Positions 25,899-34,888 of a stretch of DNA of 44,132 nucleotides are shown one piece after another. Under the pieces are notes generated by a model. The model searched no databases, had not been told where the DNA came from, and saw only the letters and a program-made list of their open reading frames with translations. The translations under genes were made by a program, and so were the position numbers. Position 1 is the first letter of the stretch, and each line of letters begins with the position of its first letter. The stretch lies in assembly GCA_018698915.1 (NCBI GenBank), contig JABIPN010000005.1, positions 1 to 44,132 of the forward strand, read 5' to 3'. This DNA is from Candidatus Woesearchaeota archaeon (GTDB lineage: Archaea; Nanobdellota; Nanobdellia; UBA10117; ARS21).

Positions 25899-27932
25899 CT
25901 AAGCAAGTGACGCAGTAACTAGTGTTGCCATTGATGAGAAGATCATTGTTCCAATTAAAGTTAATCCGCAGTAAATTAATGTGCTTTTTAGAACATTCTG
26001 TGAAAGCATCCACTCGAAATTGATTTTTCCTGGTCCGTTTACGATTCCTGAAATTGTGAAGCTGAGTAGGAAGACAACTTGAATTATGTATATTCCGACC
26101 ATTAATTGAAGAACATATGGTGGTAAAGCGGATTCTACATTGAAAAGACCTCCGAGATTTCCGCCCAGTCCCATTTGTCCGGTTTCTGAGGCCCCGCCTT
26201 CAATTGTTGCTAGTTGTCCAGATAAATTAGTTAGTACTTTTGTTATTAATACTGAAAGACTTACAACTAGTGCGGAAACAAGTGGTGCAAGGAATGCGGC
26301 CTGCATTCGCATTGAAGAAAGAGTGTCTGAAAGAAGATCAGTCATCTTTTCCTTGATAGTATGCATATTTTGGAGATACTTTGATAGTGCAGTCATTGAT
26401 TCTGCTGCCACAGTAGGACTTTTTTTGACTGCTTCTAAGAGCAAGTTCATAATTGAGGAAATAAGATCGGATGGGTACAAATTGTTTGCTCCGTATTTCT
26501 TGTCAAATAATGCTTCTTTGAGAGTCATTCCTCTTTCTCTAATATTTGAGTCAACAATTTCAAAGAATTTTGATATTTCACTACCTTTTGTATTTTCAGC
26601 TACTTTTCCGAAAGCAGCTTCTGCAGGAATATTTTCACCAATTCGGTTTCCTAATTGGAATATTGCTGATGAAAACTGATCCTCAATACTTTCTATTTTA
26701 TTTTTTAGTTCTACTACTTTCTTATTCTTGAAATGATAATAAACATAAGACGCAATTCCTAGTGAGAACACAATTGCAATTGTGAGATAGAACGGTCCGT
26801 TTTCAAATTTTAAATGTGTCCAATTGCCCGACTGTGCAATTGTAAATATTAAGAATATTGCAGGAAGTGCAATTAGTGCAATTACTGCTGCTGCACCAAA
26901 GAATGGTCCAACGCCTGAGTTTGGGAATTTTTTCAATAAAGTTTTATTCTGAACACTTGCTCCGCCTGGACGTACGGAAATTATATTTCTTGCTTGTATA
27001 AATACGAATATAGGAAGAACCACATTATAGATTATTATTAATTGTGCGGGATTTATGCTGTCTGCGAGAAATGCACCCACCATTGGAAGCATTACCAACA
27101 TCATCATTGGTAGAACAATTCCAAGCATGTGAATCATTTGAATTGGGTTTTTTAGATTGTGCGCAAAATGAATCATGTTGTCCTTTATTCCTTGTGTAAT
27201 TACGTCGTTGGCTTTTTCTAAGGTCTTTTTTGCTTTATCTGCATTCGGTTCAACTAATGATGCTTCAATTAAATGCATTGCATCCACAAATGCAGGTTCT
27301 GAATCTTTCCAAGTTTCTAAATAACTATCTAACGATTTTTGGACTGAGCTAAATTTCTTAGTTTCAAAATCCCAAAGTACTTTCATAAAGTCTAATGAAA
27401 GTGGTGGAGACATTTGGTTTGCAACGAATAGTATCGCTCGCTCGAGATTTGCGTCTCGCTTCATATGTATTACTATATATAGCACAGATAACATTAGTTG
27501 GTCAGCTGCTTGAGCACGCCAGGAATTGAATAGATATTTTGGCATGTTTGCAAAATAATAAAGTGAAAATATTCCTGCTCCTGCTAAAATTGCTGTAAAA
27601 AACATTGAACTAGTTAGTATGAATACTGCTATTGTTGCTGCAATAAATGGTATTATTGAAAGTATTGCGAGTGCGTTTACAGATTCAGGTTTTACCTTAA
27701 TATGTGTTAATGTGATATACTTTTGAAGTTGTTCTTTTTCTTCGGGTTTTAATGTTAGTTTTAGAATTTTCCCTGCAGCATTTGCCATGCGCTCATAGCT
27801 TGTTGATAATATGGTTTTCTTCTCAGATCTAAATTGGTCATATGCGCGAGAATAGGATATTTTTGTTCTTGACTCTACTTCGCCGGGTTTTTCTGCGGCT
27901 TCTAGTCTTTCTTCAAATTCATTTACCATCAC
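25899..27932 (-). CDS. FlaJ/TadC-like pilus assembly platform membrane protein
   Basis: 677 aa; two T2SSF-like halves with repeated TM blocks; directly downstream of the secretion ATPase. Confidence 0.83.
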   Translation of the reverse strand: MMVNEFEERLEAAEKPGEVESRTKISYSRAYDQFRSEKKTILSTSYERMANAAGKILKLTLKPEEKEQLQKYITLTHIKVKPESVNALAILSIIPFIAATIAVFILTSSMFFTAILAGAGIFSLYYFANMPKYLFNSWRAQAADQLMLSVLYIVIHMKRDANLERAILFVANQMSPPLSLDFMKVLWDFETKKFSSVQKSLDSYLETWKDSEPAFVDAMHLIEASLVEPNADKAKKTLEKANDVITQGIKDNMIHFAHNLKNPIQMIHMLGIVLPMMMLVMLPMVGAFLADSINPAQLIIIYNVVLPIFVFIQARNIISVRPGGASVQNKTLLKKFPNSGVGPFFGAAAVIALIALPAIFLIFTIAQSGNWTHLKFENGPFYLTIAIVFSLGIASYVYYHFKNKKVVELKNKIESIEDQFSSAIFQLGNRIGENIPAEAAFGKVAENTKGSEISKFFEIVDSNIRERGMTLKEALFDKKYGANNLYPSDLISSIMNLLLEAVKKSPTVAAESMTALSKYLQNMHTIKEKMTDLLSDTLSSMRMQAAFLAPLVSALVVSLSVLITKVLTNLSGQLATIEGGASETGQMGLGGNLGGLFNVESALPPYVLQLMVGIYIIQVVFLLSFTISGIVNGPGKINFEWMLSQNVLKSTLIYCGLTLIGTMIFSSMATLVTASLA

Positions 27933-30184
27933 TTCTTTCCGGCTTCAATATTCACCCAAGATTCCCACTCGTTGTAAATTTTTTCGGGATCAGATCGTCC
28001 TTCCTTTTGAAAAGAATCTTCGCTAATTCGGTGAAACATATCGTTTGCCATGATTGTAAATTCTGCTTCCATAATCTCTGGTTTTTCTTGTCCTAGCTCT
28101 ACTAATTTTTCTTTTATCTTTGCACGCATCAAAATATTTTCCCAAACTGCATCCCAGTCTCCTGCCCATTCTGCAATTCTTGATGCTATAGATTTTAGAA
28201 CTACACTCTCTCCTTGGATTAATGCATCTGTTGGTTCCAGAGTATCAGTTACTGGATTGTAAACCATCAAGTCAACAAAACCGTGTTCTCGTAGCGGATC
28301 ATCTTCCCACTCTTTTCTTACTTCTGAAATTTGAAGTACTCTTCTGAGTTTCCCAATTCCTGATGCTGACTTTACTGGATTTGAAATTATAATTATATCT
28401 GTAGCTTTGAAAGAAGTTTTTGGAACTCCCAAATCATTTACAACTCTGTCGTAAATTGAGTATGGTGAATCACCGTGAATTGTTCCCATAACTACATTTG
28501 CAAGTGCTCCTACTCTCATTGCTTCATATAATGCTACTGCTTCTTTGGAACGAACTTCTCCTACAATTAATGCTGAGTCTCCAAGTCTTAGTGATGTCCG
28601 AATTCCGTCAGTTGCTGTAAGTTCTGATTCTCCTTGAGTAATTACTGATTGTACTTTCATTGATTGTATGTCATATTTTAATTCTTGATATTTTGAGATT
28701 GGAAGTTCCAGCGTATCTTCAACAATAATTATTCGAGTGGAACGCATTAATTCAACAATTGCTGCGGATAATAATGATGTTTTTCCAGAGGATCTGGTTC
28801 CGGCAAATAATACAGTTCTTCCGCCGTCCATTATGAAGCTCATTAATGCTGCTGCTAGTGGATTAAGCATTTTGTTTTGTATGAATAGTGGGAAAGTCCA
28901 TGGACGATCTCTGTGTCTTCTGATTGAGAATGCTAAACCTTGTGGACTTAGGGGCATCTGAATTGCGGAAACTCTAGCTGTTGCGTTTTCAAATACTAAG
29001 TTTGTATCTAGAACGGGATTTGCTTCGTCTAAAGGTCTTCCGCTTAAAAGTCTTAACTTAGTTGCCCAACCTTCAACTTCTTTGCTTGTTAAAGTTATAT
29101 TGGTTATGCATTCGCCAAAATCTTGATGTACGATTGAAATTTCGTTTAGATTTGCTGGAGCATTTATTGATATGTCTTGTATTTTCGAATCTCCTAGCAT
29201 GATTTCTGCTATTCCAAAACCTAACGTATTTCTAACTAATATTGTTGCTAGTTGTTCAATTTCGTCTTCACTTAATTTTATTCCATGACTTATGCTTAAA
29301 TCTCTAAGTAAATCTTTTTCTACTGACATGAAAAGTTCACGAGTTCTTTGTGGATCTATAAATTCTGAACGCTGAGGTTTGTGTTCCGAAACAATTCTTT
29401 TTGCCTCACCAAGCATTGCATATTTGTTTTCTGTTAAACTATATTCTGGTGGAGTTAAATGATATACTGGTCTGATCTCATTTGGTAATCTTAATATTAC
29501 TACTCTTGATCCGTCTGGAAGTTTGTATGCTTCTAATTCTTCTGCTCCGGTTGGAAATTTTGTTACTAATTTTGCATATAGAAAATTAGGTTTGATTATT
29601 GGGTTGAATAGTTTTGAATAAATCACTCTGCTTCCTGGTTTGTGGTCTTTTAGATATGATTGAGATCGCTTAATTATTGTGAGACTCTCTAATCTTTGTT
29701 TGATTGAATCTAATGTTGTTATGAATATTTGAAGTGAATCTTTTCTTAAATTTGGATCTGACTTAAATTTTGAATGCTCAGTTTCTAATCTTGTAACAAC
29801 TCTGAGATATGAAGCAATTGGATCTTCCTTTAGTCCATAATTTATTGCTGATTTTAGAAATTCAATTCGTTCAGGATATTGATTTTGATCTTCCGCCACC
29901 TTTACAAAATCTTCTGAAAGTAATTTAGTTCGATCAATGAATTCGGTTATCAAGTTTGCAATTTCAATAAGCATATTCGTTTGATCTAGTGTGTAAATGT
30001 AATCTTCTTGTTGTTTGAACATAATTTGGGAAACTCTTCCTGCCTTGATTAGTTTGTTAATTGTGTCAGCCATTACTGTTTCATTTTTTTCAATTATTGG
30101 TGTAATAATGCTCTTTGAATAATCAATTTCAAGAATTCTTTGCCCGGGTTCTTCGACAAGACGATAGGGATTTTTAGATTTCAT
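27929..30184 (-). CDS. FlaI/TadA/VirB11-like type II/IV secretion ATPase
   Basis: 751 aa; Walker A VLFAGTRSSGKTSLLSA, Walker B SALIVGEVRSKEAVALYEAMRVGALANVVMGTIHGDSP. Confidence 0.93.
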   Translation of the reverse strand: MKSKNPYRLVEEPGQRILEIDYSKSIITPIIEKNETVMADTINKLIKAGRVSQIMFKQQEDYIYTLDQTNMLIEIANLITEFIDRTKLLSEDFVKVAEDQNQYPERIEFLKSAINYGLKEDPIASYLRVVTRLETEHSKFKSDPNLRKDSLQIFITTLDSIKQRLESLTIIKRSQSYLKDHKPGSRVIYSKLFNPIIKPNFLYAKLVTKFPTGAEELEAYKLPDGSRVVILRLPNEIRPVYHLTPPEYSLTENKYAMLGEAKRIVSEHKPQRSEFIDPQRTRELFMSVEKDLLRDLSISHGIKLSEDEIEQLATILVRNTLGFGIAEIMLGDSKIQDISINAPANLNEISIVHQDFGECITNITLTSKEVEGWATKLRLLSGRPLDEANPVLDTNLVFENATARVSAIQMPLSPQGLAFSIRRHRDRPWTFPLFIQNKMLNPLAAALMSFIMDGGRTVLFAGTRSSGKTSLLSAAIVELMRSTRIIIVEDTLELPISKYQELKYDIQSMKVQSVITQGESELTATDGIRTSLRLGDSALIVGEVRSKEAVALYEAMRVGALANVVMGTIHGDSPYSIYDRVVNDLGVPKTSFKATDIIIISNPVKSASGIGKLRRVLQISEVRKEWEDDPLREHGFVDLMVYNPVTDTLEPTDALIQGESVVLKSIASRIAEWAGDWDAVWENILMRAKIKEKLVELGQEKPEIMEAEFTIMANDMFHRISEDSFQKEGRSDPEKIYNEWESWVNIEAGKK

Positions 30185-30229
30185 TGGATATACTTAAATA
30201 TAAACTCGACTTATAATATATACTTTATC
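30185..30229. promoter_or_regulatory. 45-bp bidirectional promoter between the secretion ATPase and FlaC/D-like genes
   Basis: tggatatacttaaatataaactcgacttataatatatactttatc between the two divergent ATGs; TATA-like tracts on both strands. Confidence 0.5.
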
Positions 30230-30619
30230 ATGGAATCGCAACCGTTTCAAATGCCTCAGAAAGTCTCACCAGAAGGCTCAGGAAACGTTTTGGGAGCAAT
30301 TGCTAAGTTAAATCGCCGGCTCAGTCTGATTGAAGATAGAATTGGTGATGTTCGAGACCAAGTTGATTTAATTGAAACAAATTTAGTTGATAAACATAAA
30401 TCTGCAATTTCTGGACTTGTTGAATTGAATAATAAAATTAAAGATTTTAATTCTAAAATAACTGATCTGAATAACGATAATTTGCGTTTAACATCGCAAA
30501 TAAGTAACTTTGCAACTAAACAAGACGTTCAAGTTTTGGAAAGATATATAAATTTCTGGAACCCCTTGGATATATCAAAGAGTAGAAAACCTGTTCTTGA
30601 TGATGAGGAAGAAATATAA
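30230..30619 (+). CDS. Coiled-coil protein, archaellum FlaC/D/E-like
   Basis: Heptad-rich middle region; C-terminal ATKQDVQVLERYINFWNPLDI; start at MESQPF. Confidence 0.5.
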   Translation: MESQPFQMPQKVSPEGSGNVLGAIAKLNRRLSLIEDRIGDVRDQVDLIETNLVDKHKSAISGLVELNNKIKDFNSKITDLNNDNLRLTSQISNFATKQDVQVLERYINFWNPLDISKSRKPVLDDEEEI

Positions 30620-31215
30620 TGGCTGTTTTTGGGAAAAAGGAAGAAATGAAAAGTGTACCTGAGTTACCAAAGCCAGCAAGTTTTAATCCTTCTACGGCTG
30701 GCACTCAAAGTTCTCTTGGAACTGGTGTGTCTCCCACTAACTCTTCTCTTGATTCACCATCTCCCTTATCTGCACCTTCTCCCAGTCCTTCCTTACCTAC
30801 GCCTCCTTTACCTTCGCCTCCAAGCTTCACTCCTCCAACACATGAGTCGAGCCCTCACTTAAGTGGTTCTCAGGAACTTCTAACTGAAGATATTGAGAAG
30901 ATTGCTGAAAGTATAATTGATGAGAAGTGGGAAAAAGTCAAAGGTGAACTTGATGATCTTAAAACGTGGAAAGTAGATCTTGATACTCAAGTTAAAGGAT
31001 TTAAATCTCAACTAGATACTCTTGGAAAAAGAGTTGATGATGCTCAAAACGCAATGTTGGGTAAAGTTGAAGAATATAATAAATCACTTGGTGGCGTAAA
31101 CGTTGAAATCCAAGCCATGGGTAAAGTTTTTGAGAAAATTATACCTCAGTTTACAGAGAATGTTAATAAATTAAGTGAATTAGTTGATAGAAAAGCAAGT
31201 AAAACTAAAAAATAA
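30619..31215 (+). CDS. Coiled-coil FlaC/D-like protein with Pro/Ser-rich linker
   Basis: SPSPSLPTPPLPSPPSFTPPT linker followed by coiled coil; 1-bp overlap with the previous gene. Confidence 0.5.
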   Translation: MAVFGKKEEMKSVPELPKPASFNPSTAGTQSSLGTGVSPTNSSLDSPSPLSAPSPSPSLPTPPLPSPPSFTPPTHESSPHLSGSQELLTEDIEKIAESIIDEKWEKVKGELDDLKTWKVDLDTQVKGFKSQLDTLGKRVDDAQNAMLGKVEEYNKSLGGVNVEIQAMGKVFEKIIPQFTENVNKLSELVDRKASKTKK

Positions 31216-31845
31216 TTAACTAACTTTTCCTTTTGTAATCATTATAGATGCACCTGCAAATATGAGTAGCATTATTATTACAGATAAAACTGCCGGATTG
31301 AAGACTACATCTATTCCAGTCTGCGTTGTTGATCCTGAAGAACCAGTTAGGCCTTCAGCTAGAAGTAAGTCTCCTTCGTTTAGATCTGCCGGAACATCTG
31401 AACCTATTATTGGTTCAAGTCCTGTGGTTCCAGTATTGTCTCCGAATGCAGGTAGTGCTTGAGTTACAACAATTATTGCAATAATTACCATTCCAACAAT
31501 TAATGCATTGTAAACTCCAGAATCTTTTGCCGCTGTAGCAAAATCTTTTTCCTTTAAACCCATAAATGCGAGCATTAGGAGTAAAAACATTATTACTGAA
31601 AACAGCATTAATGAATATACTATGAATAGAGATAATATTTCTACTACCGGACTGAAAGAAATTATTATTAGTGCTGTTGATATTGCTATAACCATATTTA
31701 CTCCTTTGTTGTTTCCAAGAACTTGGATTTTCATAAGCACTGCATATGTTGCAGCAATAATTAATGCTCCAGGAATAATTACATCATAGAAACCTAAGTC
31801 TTTCAAAAGGTCAATTCCTCTGACGAGAATCGGTGTACTTGCCAT
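31216..31845 (-). CDS. Polytopic membrane protein, paralog of the next gene
   Basis: MASTPILVRGIDLLKDLGFYDVIIPGALIIAATYAVLMK...; four or more TM segments. Confidence 0.62.
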   Translation of the reverse strand: MASTPILVRGIDLLKDLGFYDVIIPGALIIAATYAVLMKIQVLGNNKGVNMVIAISTALIIISFSPVVEILSLFIVYSLMLFSVIMFLLLMLAFMGLKEKDFATAAKDSGVYNALIVGMVIIAIIVVTQALPAFGDNTGTTGLEPIIGSDVPADLNEGDLLLAEGLTGSSGSTTQTGIDVVFNPAVLSVIIMLLIFAGASIMITKGKVS

Positions 31846-31846
31846 T

Positions 31847-32428
31847 TTAATTATTATTTCGAGATAGGAATCCGACAATCGCAAGAGGTATTCCTATTGC
31901 GAAAGATAATCCAATAAGCATATTCATTGCTTCAGAACCTTCCATTCCGAATGCTTGACTCCCTAATAACATTTCATTTAATCCCCGCAGGATTGGTATT
32001 CCTGTTGGAGATCCTGCATCAACCATTAGTAAGAAAACTATTATAATAACTCCGAATGCGACTCCTTTCATACCTCCAGGAACGATGGATTTACTTCCGA
32101 ATAATCCTTCGTCAGCACTTAAACCAAGCATAGCATAAATCATCAGTAAGAAAAGTACAATTACAAGCATGAATGTTGCTTGAGGAATGACTCCAATCAT
32201 TTGTTCAACAACATCTGTTGCTGAAATTACGAAGAAACCGGTTGCAAGAGCAATCACATTACTAATATTTCTAGTTGTGTCAGTCTTTGCATCACCGAAA
32301 ATTCCGGTTTTTAGTAAAACTCCAAAGACTATAGCATAAACTAGAATGAATGGAAGTATAACATTAAAGAATCCAAACGCCCTAAAAATTTCAATACCGT
32401 TGGATAGCGGATTTACGATTTCTACCAT
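31847..32428 (-). CDS. Polytopic membrane protein
   Basis: MVEIVNPLSNGIEIFRAFGFFNVILPFILVYAIVFGVLLK..., same layout as the 31216..31845 product. Confidence 0.62.
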   Translation of the reverse strand: MVEIVNPLSNGIEIFRAFGFFNVILPFILVYAIVFGVLLKTGIFGDAKTDTTRNISNVIALATGFFVISATDVVEQMIGVIPQATFMLVIVLFLLMIYAMLGLSADEGLFGSKSIVPGGMKGVAFGVIIIVFLLMVDAGSPTGIPILRGLNEMLLGSQAFGMEGSEAMNMLIGLSFAIGIPLAIVGFLSRNNN

Positions 32429-32464
32429 TAATTAATTTAGTAGTATGATAATTATAAAGCTTTC

Positions 32465-34852
32465 TTACTGATTGTATATATTTGCTTTTGACGCAAAATC
32501 ATATAGTGCTCTTAGTGCTTGATTTATTTCCGTTAGAATTGCATTTAATGCTTCACTTTGATTTGAACTAATTACTTTATCTTTTCCGCCTTCAGTAGAT
32601 AATATATTGATTATGCTGACTGTTTGTTCTCTAGCGTAACTTAGTTCATTTGCTTTTGATTCAATATAATTAAGCATGTCTTCACTGGAAGACCATGTTG
32701 ATTTTTCAGTTAACTTAAGTATTGCATTATTGTATCTTGTTAACTCGAAATCTCCATTCTTGATGACATTTCTTTTACTTAAATTTGTAATTAATTCCTT
32801 TCTTGAATTTACTTTTGCTCCAGTGGCGGTTGGAATTTCAATTGTTGCAATATAATCTCTCTTAAGTAAATCTGCTCGTTTGGAGAATTGACCCCATTCA
32901 GTTTGAGCAGTAGGAGTGAATTTGAATGGTTCAATAGGTTTTGGAGTTTCTAAAATTGCTCTAAGCTCATCTTCTTTTTCCTGAACTGACTTTGCCCTTT
33001 CTTCTAAATTATCTTCATGGAGTCCAAACCAGTCTTTTAGTCCGTGGTTTTTTCCTTTGAGCTTGTGTTTGGTATTAATTAATTCATTGTGTAATTTTTC
33101 GAATTCAGATTTTAGAGCATCTATTTTATTTTTTTCCGCTTTGATTAGTGTAAGGTCTTCAGATAATAATCCCAATATTTTAGTAAATTCAGATTCTAAT
33201 TCATCAGCACTTAAATCTCCACCTAATTCTGCAATAATTTTTTCTAGTTGTGTTACAATATTATGCGTCTCAGTAATTAATCCAGGAATTATCGCTTGAT
33301 GATTTTCTAGGTTTGCTAACTTCTCTGGAGTGAGTTTTGCTATTAAATTTTTAGCTTCGACTATTCGTCTATTATGCATTCTTATTGCTTTATTTAAGCC
33401 ATTTACTGCGCTTTCATACTTTTTGAATAGTGCTTTTTTATTGTATTTTTCAAATAGTTTTTCATCCCAATCTGCTGGCATAATCTTTTCAATTATTATA
33501 TTTTCGTTTAATATATTTACATTAAGTACTATCTCTCTTAGACTTGTAATTAATTTATTATAATCAGTTAATTCTGTTTCATTTTGCTTTGCAAAATTTT
33601 TCAATTCAACGATTATTCCGTTTAGAAGTTGAAGGACTTGTGTTTTCTTTACGTTATATATTTTGTCGACTTGTGCTTCTTCTAGTTTGTCTTTGTTAAT
33701 TTTATTATTTAGTAATAATATTAATTTTTGAATGTCTTTAAGTTCTGCATCTATAATTTGTTGTATTTGATTTAGGCGCTCATTTAATAATTCATCAGAA
33801 GATATCGAGGATCCTATCATTTTGAAAACTCCGTCGGTAAGTTCAATTCCGTCAAAATTAATTGTGATTTCAGGATTTACAGTTATATCTCCAACCGTGG
33901 CAGATACATCACCTACCGTACCTCCTGCACCGCCTTCTCCGCCAGCACCTCCTTCAGCAGTAACTGTCCCTGAAGAAGTATCAGACGAAGAAGAATCTGT
34001 AGTTACAGTTACATTTTCGGTCCAATCTGCTTTGTCTCCATTATTGTCTTTGATTTCTAATCGAATTATTTCATTAGGATCGTTATTGAATTCATAATTT
34101 ATTGTTTTTATATTATTTGGACTTGTAATTCCAGGTCCAATCCAATTAAAAGTGTAAGGTGGTGTTCCTCCAGTAATAACTGCATCAATTGCCATTGTTG
34201 ATCCTTTTGTAACTGGTCCTGGATTGTGAAATGTTACACTTAATGTCTTTCCGGGCGTTTTTGGAGTTACAGCTACATTATCAAGATATTCTTTCTTGAC
34301 GCCATCGTCGTCTTCTACTTTTAATTTGATAACTTCTTTTGGAACTATATCAAATTTATAATCTACTTCAGTATTAGTATTTATACCTGTAACTCCAGAT
34401 CCAATCCATTCAATAATATAGGGTGGTGTTCCTCCTGAAATTGTTGATAATATTTGTCTTGATTCTCCTTCAGGAACTGGTCCTGGATTGTGGAATCCTA
34501 CTTTTAATTCAGTTGCTGGAGTCTTTGGTGCCGGGCCATGTGGTGAACCAGAAATTGTAAACTCATGAATTATTCCTGCGCTTTTGTGTTTATTCGATGC
34601 AATAAGTATTGCATTATTACTAACAATGTAAATCCATATCTTATAATCTCCGTTTTCTAAAGGACCTAGATTGAATATTCCGCTTGCCTGTGTATCACTT
34701 TTAAGTATTGCGCCGTTTGAAGCTCTTAATATTATTTCGATAGATAACTCAGGATTAGTCCAAGTTATAGTATTGTAGGGATTATCTATTTTTAGTATGT
34801 AATCATCAGAACTATCTGGATGTGGTTCATTGAAAATTGGTTCTAGCGCCAT
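32465..34852 (-). CDS. Large protein: N-terminal beta domain, two Ig/PKD/SprB-like repeats, Gly-rich linker, long coiled coil; no signal peptide
   Basis: Repeats SVTFHNPGPV..ITGGTPPYTFNWIGPG; in-frame TAA two codons upstream of the ATG fixes the N-terminus. Confidence 0.7.
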   Translation of the reverse strand: MALEPIFNEPHPDSSDDYILKIDNPYNTITWTNPELSIEIILRASNGAILKSDTQASGIFNLGPLENGDYKIWIYIVSNNAILIASNKHKSAGIIHEFTISGSPHGPAPKTPATELKVGFHNPGPVPEGESRQILSTISGGTPPYIIEWIGSGVTGINTNTEVDYKFDIVPKEVIKLKVEDDDGVKKEYLDNVAVTPKTPGKTLSVTFHNPGPVTKGSTMAIDAVITGGTPPYTFNWIGPGITSPNNIKTINYEFNNDPNEIIRLEIKDNNGDKADWTENVTVTTDSSSSDTSSGTVTAEGGAGGEGGAGGTVGDVSATVGDITVNPEITINFDGIELTDGVFKMIGSSISSDELLNERLNQIQQIIDAELKDIQKLILLLNNKINKDKLEEAQVDKIYNVKKTQVLQLLNGIIVELKNFAKQNETELTDYNKLITSLREIVLNVNILNENIIIEKIMPADWDEKLFEKYNKKALFKKYESAVNGLNKAIRMHNRRIVEAKNLIAKLTPEKLANLENHQAIIPGLITETHNIVTQLEKIIAELGGDLSADELESEFTKILGLLSEDLTLIKAEKNKIDALKSEFEKLHNELINTKHKLKGKNHGLKDWFGLHEDNLEERAKSVQEKEDELRAILETPKPIEPFKFTPTAQTEWGQFSKRADLLKRDYIATIEIPTATGAKVNSRKELITNLSKRNVIKNGDFELTRYNNAILKLTEKSTWSSSEDMLNYIESKANELSYAREQTVSIINILSTEGGKDKVISSNQSEALNAILTEINQALRALYDFASKANIYNQ

Positions 34853-34888
34853 ATCTTATTATTAATACGGTGTTTTATAAAAAGTTAT

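Noticed and set aside
26140-26679. 179-aa plus-strand ORF
   Set aside because: Antisense shadow of the FlaJ/TadC-like gene; Ser/Pro-rich composition typical of reverse-frame reading; no recognisable domain.
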